A stretch of DNA of 64,000 nucleotides, from positions 15,986,620 to 16,050,619 of the forward strand of contig CM057225.1 in NCBI GenBank assembly GCA_029891385.1, written 5' to 3'. A program made the position numbers and the translations under genes. A model generated the notes under the pieces. The model made no database searches, had not been told where the DNA came from, and was given only the letters and a program-made list of their open reading frames with translations. The stretch comes from Erythroxylum novogranatense (lineage: Eukaryota; Streptophyta; Magnoliopsida; Malpighiales; Erythroxylaceae). Below are positions 49,566-59,386 of the stretch, piece after piece (the first letter of the stretch is position 1; each line of letters begins with the position of its first letter).

Positions 49566-50428
49566 AAATCGCATATTTACTAAATATCGCACCGCATGCA
49601 TAATTGCATGATCGGATAATGGACGTGCCTAAGTTGCTATTTTTCTTGATAAGAGCTTGAGCTCATATCGCATCTTGACCAAGCCACGAGCCCGAGGGGA
49701 GAAATCACGACGCGTCCCCATTGAACCCGACCGAGCACTTGGGCTGTCTTGAATCAATAATGGAAAGAGTCACATATGCATTGCATTCGCATAAATGACC
49801 GTTTTGTGATAAGTCTTGCTTCGTGATGGTATGTGTTACTGTTAATGGTTTACTGTTACTGGATATGGTTAATGATTGCTTATTGGCAATTGATGATTAC
49901 TGTACTGTACTGTACGCTATGGGCGTAATGCATGATTTGAGTGAACCATCGATGATGGTTTCTCACTGAGTTCGCAAAACTCACCCAAAATTTGCATCTA
50001 TTTTTCAGGTCCTGAAGAATACCCCGGTTGACACGGGAGTATATCTACTGTAGACGAGTAAAGGTTAGAGGTCGGGATCAGTTCGTGTCTGCATTAGTGT
50101 TTTAGTAAATTGTATTCCGCAATCACTGTATAACAAGGCATTGTATTTTTACTGAGCCATTGTGGTAGTAATATTTTACTGCATTGACTGATTGTAATTA
50201 ATACTGAATGACTGTAATAACTGAAACTGGTTTTTATTGAACACGGATTTTAATTACTTACTGTGTTTGCCGTGTGAACGTGGAGTTAATGGCTACAAAA
50301 AGAAAGAAAAAAAATGTATACTGAATTTTAAATCGACTGATGTAGTACGCCACTCTCGTGGGACACGGACTCGGATATCACCAACGATATCGGGTTCGGG
50401 TCTTACGGGTGTGGGGTGTTACAAATTA

Positions 50429-51739
50429 AATTTCGATCCCTTCAAAAGAGTTGTAGTACTATATCTTAATTTTATTTTCCCTCAAGAATCAACTCAATCG
50501 GAGTTGTAAAGCTCCCGAAAATCGCAAAATACTGAACCATATTCAGAAAATTATCCAACTTATAACCTATAACCCAATCTCTTACCTTGGTTCAATCAAT
50601 CTCTTTCCATTTAATCTCCTAAAAATCATAATTCTTGATGAAAATGAAATTAATCGTCTTAGGAATCCAACGCTTCGAGAATCAAATCAATCGGATGTCG
50701 GACGAAGGAATTATAAGCAAAAGATTACGAAAGGGATCAGATAAAGAAACAAAGTAGCGGAACTTCAAAACCGAACTTTTCAAAAATCATATCTCTCGAT
50801 CCCGAACTCGAAATTTGACAAATTTGGTGTCAATAAAAAGATCAAAGGAAGCTCTACAACTTCCCTGAAGAACTCAAAATCAAATTAGGTCTCAAAAGAG
50901 GTCAAAACCTCAATCAAAGATTCTGTCCAAAACAGCTTTTCCTAAACGACTTCCAATTTTAATCGCTCATAACTCCTAGCCCCGTTATCGAAAAATTGCA
51001 AACTTTATATCAATGGAAAGATAAAAAAATCATCTAAAACTTTCATGAAGATCACTTACTCTAATTCAAACTAAATCCATACGACAAGTGGCCTCGAAGC
51101 ATAGAATACACAAATCTATACTTAATAGCATTTTCAAAACAAGGCATATCTTCAGAAATTCATATCTCTCAATCTCGACATCGAAAAATAGCAAACTTTA
51201 TGTCCACAAAAAGCTCTCGACAGAGGCTACAATTTTCATGTTGATCATTTTCTAAAATTTTGCTTAAATCAAAAGTCAACTTTTTCTTCAAAAAGTCAAA
51301 CTCGAAGTGAACTTTGACTGATCATAACTCTCACTTTCGATATCGAAAAATATCAAACTTTATGGCTACAGAAAGCTCTTGACATAAACTACAAGTTTCC
51401 AGAAGATCATTTTCTCAAATTCTCCCAAAATCAAAAAGTCAACTCTCAAGTCAAACATTTTATCTCCAAAAGTCAAGCTTTTTAAATTCTTCAAATTTTC
51501 ACACTTTTTCTTTTTAATTCTTGCTATTTAACTTCATTTCAATCAACTCATCCACTTTCTTCTCATAATCCATATAAGTTCACTCAAATATCAAAGTCCT
51601 CATAATTAAACAATTCTTTTCTCATAATTTTTTTTAATTTCATCAAATTTCCTTAAATTCATAATTTTCTCACCAATTTCTTTCTCACTTAAATTCATTT
51701 TAATATTTTTAATTTTCATCAAAAGTTTGGGGTCCAACA
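50429..51739 (-). other. B solo LTR, last segment with 180-bp repeat units
   Basis: In minus sense it is the 5' part of B. It holds four copies of the core (for example CTTCAGGGAAGTTGTAGAG, CTTCATGAAAGTTTTAGA) at about 51405-51388, 51245-51226, 51050-51033 and 50871-50852, roughly 160-195 bp apart. A clear conserved block follows at 50659-50707. No palindrome cluster is present. The AT-rich tail 51480-51720 leads to the LTR edge. Confidence 0.75.
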
Positions 51740-52604
51740 GACGCCATAGCATATATCTGGTCTACTTGTTGTTAAATACAATAGGCTCCCAATAATGCTC
51801 CGATAAAGTCTGACATTAACACTTTTGTCGTTCTTATCTTTACTTAGCTTCGTAGAAACACTTATAGGTGTTCTCGTATGTTTAGCATTCTCAATTCCAA
51901 ACTTCTTTATTATATTATTCGCATATGTGGTTTGAGACACAAAGATATTATCTTTCACTTGTTTAATTTGCAAACCCAAAAAGTTCGACTCACTTGCCAT
52001 ACTCATTTCAAATTCATGCTTCATTAATTCAACAAAGACATCAACCATCTTAGGATGAGTGGAGCCAAATACAATATCATCAACATAAATATGAGCAATC
52101 ATCAATTTAGATCTTATTTTCTTTATAAATAGAGTTTTGTCAATATTACCTTATTCATAGCCTTTCTTGAAGATATTGTGTGAGTTTTTCATACCAAGCC
52201 TTAGTGCTTATTTGAACCGTAAAGTTCCTTCTTTAACTTAAACCTATGATCTGTATGAACTAAATTAATAAATCCTTTTGCTTGCTCAAGATATACCTCT
52301 TCTTGTATGAGCCCATTCAAAAAAGCACTTTTTACGTCCATCTGATAAAGCTTGAAGCCTTTTACACATGCTATACCCAACAACAGTTTGATAGACTTAA
52401 GTCATGCTACATTGGTGCAAAGGTTTTGTCAAATTCTATTCCTTCAATATGAGAATATCCTTGAGTCACTAACCTTGTTTTATTTATGGTTATATTGCCC
52501 TTTTCATCTATTTTATTGCGAAAGACCCATTTTGTTCCAATCATATTCACATCTGATGCTCTTAGCACCAATTCGCATACCTCATTTTGTGCGAATTGAG
52601 TCAA
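51740..52604 (-). pseudogene. Copia reverse transcriptase
   Basis: Three frames carry the Ty1/copia RT: 52604-52407 (MIGTKWVFRNKIDEKG), 52383-52201 (YQMDVKSAFLNGLIQEEVYLEQ) and 52105 onward with the catalytic YVDDIVFGS, FEMSMASESNFLGLQI and LYRSIIGSLLYLTTSRPDIC. It is cut by insertion B at 51740 and continues at 32278. Stops and frameshifts between the frames make it inactive. Confidence 0.92.
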
Positions 52605-52610
52605 TTCTTC

Positions 52611-53080
52611 TTACATAGCTGCTGTCCAAAACTCATCTTGTAGAGTTTCTTTAACATTTTTAGGCTCGACTAAAGAAGTGTAGCACAAATATCCTGTAAG
52701 TTCTCGATAATCAACTCTTTTTCTTTCTCTTATTTTTCTTCTTTCGCTGACATCACCAATAACATTTTCTACTAGATGACTTCTTCTGATTTGTGATAGA
52801 GGATCCCAGTTCAGATAAGTTTCCCTCAAATTTTGAGTTTTAACCGGACTATTTTCGCATCAAGTATCTTAGAAGATCCTTCATTCGAAGTAACTGCCAA
52901 TTCTTCAGTTTGCGTAGTTACTTTCTCAACAATAACTAACAAAAAATTTGGGCAATTTTGGGTTGTAGTGTCGTTGCTTGCTTGAGCTGGTTCGCAAGAC
53001 TGATTTTGCATGCTTTCTTCTGCCCCTGTAGCATACAATTGAAATATATCATCTATCACCATATTTATGAATTCTAACAC
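52611..53080 (-). pseudogene. Copia pol linker between integrase and RT
   Basis: Low-complexity, acidic and Ser/Thr/Gln-rich frames (53080-52826 and 52829-52611) lie where copia pol has its variable linker. The end (VKETLQDEFWTAAM) matches the usual approach to RT. No catalytic motif. Confidence 0.7.
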
Positions 53081-53339
53081 TTCTTGGTCCTTTGATTAAA
53101 CATTCGATAGACTTTGCTGTGAGTTGAATAACCATTGAAGATCCCTTCATTGCTTTTGCTCTTAATTTTTTGAGTTATTCCCAATCTCTAAGAATGTAGT
53201 ATCTACTACCAAACACATGAAAGTAAGTCACATCTAATTTTTTTCCTTTTCAAAGTTCATAAGATGTCTTATTCAAGATATTTCTAAGATAAACTCTGTT
53301 ACATATGTAGCATGTTGTGTTGATTGCTTCAGCCCAAAA

Positions 53340-53990
53340 TCATATAGAAATCTTTCTATCATTCAATATGGATTTGGTCATTTCTTGAAGGGATCTATTT
53401 TTCCTTTCAGAAACTCCATTTTGTTGTGCAGTTTTAGGGGCTAAAAATTCTTGTATGATGTTGTATTCATCACAAAACTCATTGAACCTTGCATTTCCAA
53501 ATTCCCTTGCTTGATCTGATCGAATTCTCAGCACTGCCATATTTTTCATATTCATAACCTGCATATATAGGCTTCTAAAGGCCTTAAAAGCATATGATTT
53601 TTCTCTAAAAAATGATACCCAAGTATATCTAGAATAATCATCAACATAAGTTAAAAAGTATCTCATCCCACCAATGCTATCATGTTGTGTTGGACCAACC
53701 AAATCCATATGAATTAACTCAAGTATACATGAGGAAGAAACATATCTAACTTTTTTTATGTGGCACTCTAATTTGCTTACCCATTTAACATGCAATATAC
53801 AATGATTTGTCTTCTTTATTTATTGAGGCCAAACCTTTCACCGCTTCCAACTTCTTCAATTTGACAATGAACTTATAGTTGATGTGTCCAAGCTTTTGAT
53901 GTCATAGCTCTATATTATTTTCGTAAGAGGCTAAATTGCAAGAATTGTTGACCTGTAGCATATAGCAATTGTTTACTGATTGTTTGCCGC
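53340..53990 (-). pseudogene. Copia integrase
   Basis: The N-terminal part (LWH-like with a TGA for Trp, then QKLGHINY) belongs to the GAG-pre-integrase zinc module. The core carries LIHMDLVGPTQHDSIGGMRY (first Asp), LRIRSDQAREFGN (second Asp) and QQNGVSERKNRSLQEM (Glu). Relatives usually have D-H-G in the second motif where this copy has D-Q-A. It would be inactive because of stops at the zinc module and after NDRKISI. Confidence 0.9.
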
Positions 53991-54009
53991 TCACAATGCA
54001 TTATCCTTG

Positions 54010-54333
54010 CTAAGTAAGCACTTTGCATTCATCACTAGTAAATTTATCCAATAAACCATCGTCAGAAAGTTGACTTATACTTACCAAATTGGCTTTTAAT
54101 CCATCGACATGGAGTACATTTTTTAGATATGGCAATCCATCCACGTTTAACATCCCTCTACCAACTACCGAAGCCTTCTTTCCATCTCCAATTGTCACAT
54201 GTCCATCCATACAACTTTGATAATTGGATAAGTAACTCTTCTTTCCTTTCATATGACGTGAACATCCACTGTCAAAATACCAACCATTTTGTGAAGTCTC
54301 CTTCATATTTTTAAAAGCTACGAGAGCTTGCAA
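54010..54333 (-). pseudogene. Copia aspartic protease
   Basis: Contains WYFDSGCSRHM, the D-S-G active site of plant copia proteases, and then VTIGDGKKASVVGRG and LKNVLHVDGLKANLVSISQL, which lead into the GAG-pre-integrase region. The preceding zinc knuckle is damaged. Confidence 0.9.
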
Positions 54334-54562
54334 TTGACTCTTTTTAACTTAAGTGTGCTTTGAAACTATGGACTTCTGCTAGAAATTATGTAAGGAATGA
54401 ATGCTCCTACAATTTTGGGTTCTTTGAAATAGCATCTGTAGTAACTTGTAACACCTTAGTTTTATGTGTCCGATAACTCCACAAAAATGAAATGTAGGAA
54501 AAAATCTCTAATTTTTCTTCATAATTTCTTCTTGGACAGACCTGGATGCATTAATTTTCTCA

Positions 54563-54802
54563 TCATTCACCTTTGTAGCCAATGCCTTGAAGATCCCATT
54601 TTATCTTACCGATTTTCAACAATTTTTCTAACTTGTTCGTGCCACCATTTAACATCCTCAATCCCTTTTCCGTACTGACCAATTTCAGTTTTGCTTCATC
54701 AAGTTCAGCTAATGTCAACATCAATTTCTTCTCTAAGTAACAAATAATCAATTTCTTCATTGAACTTATCATTCTTCTCACATGTTTGCACCCATTTTGC
54801 AT
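54563..54802 (-). pseudogene. Copia gag-pol spacer with coiled coil
   Basis: ITYLE-type heptads (MLTLAELDEAKLKLVSTEKGL) followed by GTNKLEKLLKIGK and GLQGIGYKG-like end. Long gag C-terminal regions with this coiled coil and a G-x-G-Y-K-G end are a habit of SIRE/Maximus elements. Confidence 0.75.
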
Positions 54803-54969
54803 ACATTAATTCGTAAGCTTCGTAAATATTCTCCTTTTTATCATCTAAACTATTGTTATTACTGTCATAATCTAAGATCGAACTTTGAACTAATTCATCT
54901 ACATTTTTCTCAAAATTTTTAGATTTGCTTACTTTTCATCATCGATTACTTCCTTCTTGTTCTTTCGTT

Positions 54970-55850
54970 AAGCAGTGCAACTAGAATTTTGTTGTACAAA
55001 GCAACTAATGCAGTAAAGTTCACAATATCTTCTTCACTGCCATATTCACTTTCGGATTCATTCTCACTTCAAGTGCTCATAAATGATTTACCTTTTCTCT
55101 TCTTTAAGGTATTAGCACATTCCACTTGCACATGTACGAAGCCTTGACACTTATGGCATTGAATTCTTTTTGTTTGTCTTTCACCTTCTGAGTTTTGACT
55201 TGTTTGAAGTTGTTATTCGATGAACTTCCACCGCTTTGCCTAAATTCAGGTCTATCCTTTTCTCTCCTTTTAGCCACTTATTAAAATTTCATTTAATAAT
55301 ACCAAATCCTCATTCTCGTCAGATTCATCTTCTACATCATTTATACCCTCTCTAGTTTTATCTTGTAGTGCCAATCCTTTGTTCTTTTCTTGTTTATTCT
55401 TTAACAAATTCATTTCAAAATTGATAAGAATTCCAATTACTTTATGGGCCTCCTTAATTGCTGAAAATTTTGAAATAAATCTTGGAGGTAGTGATCTCAA
55501 CGTCTTCTTTACCAATTTTAGGCTAGAATATTTCTTCCTAAGCTAATGGGTTTGATTTGCAATATCACGCAATCTCTCATGGAAATCAACAATTGTCTTA
55601 CTATCATCCATCTTTGGTTCTTTAAACCTCACAACTAACATTTGAAGTTTCGAGATTATCACAGATTTTCATCCCTTATGTATAGTCTGCAAAGTATCCC
55701 ACGCTTTTTTAACCTATTCACAAGCTGATATCATTGAGAAATGACCTTCATCCACAACATTAAAGATGACATGCATGGCTTGAGAATTTCTAAGGGCTTT
55801 CTCTTCTTCAACTCTTGTCCATTCAGATGGGTCTTTCAGTACTACTTCTC
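54970..55850 (-). pseudogene. Copia gag (capsid region)
   Basis: Frames 55850-55714 (VVLKDPSEWTRVEEEKALRN, AMHVIFNVVDEGHFSMISAC) and 55515-55270 (VKKTLRSLPPRFISKFSAI) are parts of the Ty1/copia capsid domain; the last is its best-known motif. Stops interrupt the middle. The N-terminal fifty or so residues are absent, since the SINE-like segment begins about 55865. Confidence 0.88.
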
Positions 55851-55864
55851 CTTTTTCATAAGTC

Positions 55865-56037
55865 ATCACTAGATGTGTCCAGCCATGTAGCATGAATTCC
55901 ATGTGTAGAGCCCAACCTCTACCGCCATCACTCCAGGTATTGTCCTCTTTGGTCAAGGGTGAGTCCACGACTCGAACCCAAGACCTCAAGATTTTGTTCC
56001 ACTTTAAGTGGATGCCTCTATCCATTAAGCCAATTTG
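55865..56037 (-). mobile_element. tRNA-derived SINE-like segment
   Basis: In minus sense it begins TTGGCTTAATGGATAGAGGC, an A-box-like tRNA start, and about 40 bases on has GGTTCGAGTC, a near-perfect B box for RNA polymerase III. The body then continues for about 100 bp. It joins copia gag at one end and truncated LTR E at the other. The 3' end and any target duplication are not clear, so length is approximate. It could be only a tRNA-related fragment. Confidence 0.5.
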
Positions 56038-56052
56038 AATTGGGACAAGTGA

Positions 56053-56617
56053 TCTTCTGGATAGTTGTAGAGGAAGTAATTATCTTGAAAATGAGATATA
56101 GTCTGTTAATTTTGGATAACAGAATTGGGACTTATGAATTTTCAAAGATTGGACTGAAGTTAGGTCATTAACTAATGGTCAGGGTAGAAACTTGCATGAC
56201 AGTTTTGAGCTTGTTAATGATGGAATTGGATTCTGAGTCCTCATGAAAATTGAAGTATGAGATCTTATCTTTCCAGTGATATAAGGTAGTGATTGTTTTG
56301 ACAATTGTGCTAGGAGATATCTTTGCTTTGAAATGTCTTTGTTGATTGGGAAATTCCAGTGGGCAGATGCTTTGGTGAATTGTTTGGCCTAGTTAGAAAA
56401 TGAATTTGATTTCAGGTTGTTCATGAAAGTTGTAGATAACATTGGGATCTTTCTGAGCATATTTATTGTGTAATTTTTGACAAAGGAAATGAGAAGTTAT
56501 TGAATTTACAAGATACTGTACTGTTTTAGAACCCATTGACTGGGCAGTAAATTTGATTGCATTTTTGATACCCTTAGATGTGAAATTAGCTTTTGTGTCC
56601 TTCATAAAACTTGTAGA
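56053..56617 (+). repeat. Degenerate 180-bp repeats in LTR E
   Basis: Cores at about 56053, 56239, 56419 and 56599 (spacing 186, 180, 180 bp), for example TTCATGAAAGTTGTAGATA at 56419. Confidence 0.8.
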
Positions 56618-56740
56618 GCTCTCTTTTCTATATGAAATAGACACCAATTTTGTCCAAATTGGAGTTTGGAGTAGGGAGTTATGAGCTAGACAAGTTGGCA
56701 TGTCAGAGGAAACTGTTTCAGATTTTTCATTTTAATAGGG

Positions 56741-56853
56741 CTAGTCGACTAGGATTCTTAGACCAGTCGACTACAACCTGCACTAGTCGACTAGGACATG
56801 TATTTTTCCTGCACTGGTCGACTACAACCTGTACTAGCTGCACTAGTCGACTA
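56741..56853 (+). repeat. CTAGTCGACTAG palindrome cluster in LTR E
   Basis: Five copies of the perfect 12-bp palindrome CTAGTCGACTAG or single-base variants (for example CCAGTCGACTAC) at about 56741, 56763, 56782, 56815 and 56842. It holds the place of the CTCGCGAG cluster in D although the flanks are homologous. Confidence 0.92.
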
Positions 56854-57235
56854 TGATATGTATTTTTCCTTATTTTGCTCATAACTTTTTCGTCCGACAT
56901 CCGATTGACCTGATTCTTGAGGCATCGGATTCGTAAAACATTGAATTTTATTGGATGAGAAATTGGGAATTTTTGGACGGGAAATTGATGTGAGTCTGGT
57001 TAATGATTCCTTGGTCACTGTGTTATTTATTTTTGGACCTATAGAGGTCCAAATTGAGTACTATCAGTGCCGTTAGATTTTTAATTTTTAGACGGATTTT
57101 TGGTGATTGAAAATTTGGATTTATGGCCGGGAATATCATGAACATGCATTGTGCACCTGCAAATTGCTACATGTGCATTATTAAATAGTTCTGATTGAGC
57201 AATTGGTAATGTTTATATATCAGAATCGCTTTTAG

Positions 57236-57984
57236 AGGTACATTTGGAGCGTCGGTCCACCGATGTCACCGAGACTTTCGTGTATTAGCTCTAAGTATAG
57301 GTGAGTGACTGAGATGGCTTTCGTTCAATTATTATATGTTTAATGTGGAGAATAATGGAGGGATTAGGATTGCGTTTGTTATGATTATGGATTTCGGGCG
57401 AAGGGCCCGATGTATGGGGAATCATGACATAGAGGTGTATTATTTGAGCCCGAATTGCTTCTACCGTGATCAATTGTGAGATATCAGATATGATCAATTG
57501 TGGTATGTTTGTGATCCATTGTTTGCTACATCAGATCGCATTTTGTCGCCTACTACTAAGGCATCGTTTTATCTTCGATCGTTAATTGGGCATATGCATT
57601 GCATACATCAATGCATAAACTGATAATAACAATAGTTGTGACCGAGTCGTCACGACATCGACATCGATCATCAAAAAGAGCCTCGAGCTCGAAGGGAGTC
57701 CTACTCCCTAGACGCTAAGCGTCCACTGAATACTGTTCACTATTTATGCGCTCGGTCACAACACGGTAATAAACTGGGAAAGTGTTACATGTGCATTGCA
57801 TACATCTTTGGACCAATAATCGAATGCTCGAATGTTTTTTTTATCAGATATAATGATATAATACCGCTGACTTATTCTTACTGTGACTGTATTTGTTTGT
57901 ATGATGCATGAATTGGGCGAACCATCGATGATGGTTCCTCACTGAGCTCGCAAAACTCACCCAAAATTTGCAAACATTTTTTAG
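57236..57984 (+). other. Predicted exon 2 and intron 2 of LTR E leader
   Basis: Acceptor CTTTTAG at 57235, 65-bp exon (57236-57300; AGGTACATTTGGAGCG), donor GTGAGTGAC at 57301 and acceptor CATTTTTTAG at 57984 (684 bp), with the AACCATCGATGATGGTT hairpin at 57920-57936. Same layout as D. Confidence 0.42.
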
Positions 57985-58390
57985 GTCTTGAAGAGTACCC
58001 CATTTGGCATGGGAGTATGTCTACCGTATGCAAAAGACAGATAGAGGTCGGGATCAGTTTGCGTCTGCATTAGTGTCTCATTAGTTTTATGCCGAAATCT
58101 CTATAAAAAAATGCTCTGTATTTATAGTGAGCCCAACTTGGTTATGGATTTTTGTTCATTAAATGGCTTTTGCAAATTATTATTGAATGATTGTAATAAC
58201 TGAAAATGTTTATTTATGAACGTGGGCTTAGATTGTTTACTGTCTATTCCGCGTACATGAGTGTAATGAAAAAAAATTGATACTGAGTTTCGACTGACTG
58301 ATGTAGCACGCCATCCTTGCGAGGCACAGACTCGGATATCACCAACGATGTCGGGTTCGGGTCACGTGGGAGTGGGGTGTTACATTTAGG

Positions 58391-58404
58391 TGGTATCAGA
58401 GCCC
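58391..58404 (+). other. Primer-binding site of element E
   Basis: TGGTATCAGAGCCC matches the usual initiator methionine tRNA primer site, six bases after the LTR end at 58384. Confidence 0.85.
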
Positions 58405-59386
58405 AGAAATACGAATTTATCTGGGAACAGTCTGAAACATAGGTTAAGTTGCATGCATTTGAGTCGTGTCGTTGCAGACCATGGCAACTGATCCCTAGTT
58501 TGAGTCGCACGAGTATAAATCCTACATGTGAACTTGTGTTAAGTGATTAAGTGTGAGAAAAATGAGACCGTATCAGAATGTGAACCCATGAATGTGTTTG
58601 GGCTAGTAGGAAGGGGAAAAAGGAAAAATGGATAATGAGATTTATATTGTACTGTGGTTATCAACCCGAAATGTGGTATATATATGATTATGTTGGCATG
58701 GGCTGATGGAGGAAAGAAATGATATCAAAATGAATCAGGGGATTTAAAGTGGTAATATTACGGCGAAAGAAAACAAAAAGTTCTATAGCTTGGAGAGGTC
58801 CACTGTGGATATCAGAAACATATCGGTTAAAGTATGTCTATGTGAGATTCAAAGTTTGAAACGATGATGTAATGAAAGTGTTAACTTGTATATACGACGA
58901 AATGGGAATAATTGGAAATGAGTAAAAAGTATATGGTCCGATCAGGCAGATATGGATTCACTACATTTGTATTAGTAGATATCATAGATGATGATAGCGA
59001 GATTGTAATGATATCAATATTGTACCGTAATGGTCTACTTTTAAACAAAAGAGCGAAGTGATTCTAAGGTTAGGAAGAAGTAGAAATGGTGAGACGAAAA
59101 CGTATAGATGAACTGAAATGGACTCGTGAAATGGGTATGACCATGAGCGCATGAGTTTGAGACCAAAATGGTTATACGAATATTGTGCTAAGAGTTTGTG
59201 AATCAGCATAAGGGAATAGTAGGGGAAAAGAAAGACTGGAAATTTCTACTGATAGTGTATCGGAAAATTCTGGATTGGGTGAATATATGTATATGGAAAA
59301 GAAATGGTAAATGGATGGGTAAACAGATAGAGGTACAATGTAGTAATATGTTGTCGTGGTTTGGGGACACATCCCCGAATGTACTA
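58405..59386 (+). other. Non-coding interior of element E (partial)
   Basis: Related to D's interior, with no recognised frame. The 75-100-codon frames on the minus strand at 58982-59472 overlap each other and run across the E/F junction, so they are chance frames. Confidence 0.75.

Larger units (their letters stand above)
47187..50008 (+). other. Predicted two-intron leader in element D 3' LTR
   Basis: Intron 1: 47187-49261 (GTAAGTTT to TTCATATAG). Exon 2: 49262-49328 (67 bp, AGGCCCAAATGG at its start, GCAATAG at its end). Intron 2: 49329-50008 (GTGAGTAAC to CTATTTTTCAG, 680 bp), with an AACCATCGATGATGGTT hairpin at 49944-49960. The 5' LTR has the same sites at 39351, 41401, 41468 and 42152. 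Confidence 0.45.
38344..50423 (+). mobile_element. Element D: complete LARD, 12.1 kb
   Basis: Two direct LTRs of 4.21 and 4.24 kb (TGTAACATCC...GTGTTACA) flank a 3.63-kb interior with primer site (42560-42572) and polypurine tract (46169-46181). AATTA lies on both sides (38339-38343 and 50424-50428), a perfect 5-bp target duplication within solo LTR B. The interior has no frame above about 105 codons and no gag/pol motif. The dimensions match the LARD definition closely (LTRs over 4 kb, non-coding conserved interior of about 3.5 kb). It is one of the youngest layers of the nest, having inserted into B, which itself sits in the copia element. Confidence 0.95.
46182..50423 (+). repeat. Element D 3' LTR
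   Basis: 4.24 kb copy of 38344-42553 with the same modules: donor 47187, 180-bp units 47832-48600, CTCGCGAG cluster 48724-48868, conserved block 48943-48988, acceptor 49261, donor 49329, acceptor 50008. It reads like the less altered copy: where the two LTRs differ, E usually agrees with this one. Confidence 0.95.
32284..51739 (-). mobile_element. B: solo LTR (about 4.6 kb without nested insertions)
   Basis: It begins TGTTGGGACCCG and ends GGGGTCCAACA, with GACGC on both sides (32279-32283 and 51740-51744), interrupting the copia RT. Removing H (33623-36398), D (38344-50423) and one copy of each of their target duplications leaves about 4.6 kb with no internal duplication, primer site, polypurine tract or pol frame. 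A solo LTR left by LTR-LTR recombination is the simplest reading. It resembles element C in its ends and leader (donor-like GTAAGAG at 37771 and GTGGGTAG at 36863, minus sense), but is much longer. Confidence 0.8.
18304..55860 (-). mobile_element. Outer Ty1/copia element (SIRE/Maximus-like), host of the nested insertions
   Basis: Read on the minus strand, the pieces join in Ty1/copia order: gag (about 55850-54970), protease (54333-54010), integrase (53990-53340), reverse transcriptase (52604-51740), then after insertion B the RT tail and RNase H (32278-31785). An extra frame follows (31406-30512, continuing after insertion C at 20113-19680), then a polypurine-like AATATGGGGCGAT tract at 19498-19511 and the 3' LTR. 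The break at 51740/32283 lies within the RT domain and is bridged by the duplication GACGC. An extra frame after pol and the long gag are typical of the SIRE/Maximus lineage. All frames carry stops. The 5' LTR is missing: the element is cut at the SINE/E junction near 55860. Confidence 0.8.
56036..59386 (+). mobile_element. Element E: older LARD, truncated at left, interrupted by LTR F
   Basis: 56036-58384 matches the second half of LTR D from the 180-bp units onward, with a GGGGTGTTACA end. A full primer site TGGTATCAGAGCCC (58391-58404) and 1.0 kb of interior like D's follow. The interior stops at 59386, where LTR F starts. Clear but diverged similarity to D marks it as an older copy. Its remaining part should lie beyond the right window edge. 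Confidence 0.85.

Noticed and set aside
55714..56025. The whole 103-codon frame as a gag N-terminus
   Set aside because: Only the C-terminal half matches copia gag; the first half is translated from the SINE-like segment, so the fusion is fortuitous.
57000..58400. A host gene with exons at the conserved GT/AG sites in element E
   Set aside because: The same sites recur in D, H and the other LTRs at the same LTR positions, so they belong to the LTR leader and not to a host gene.
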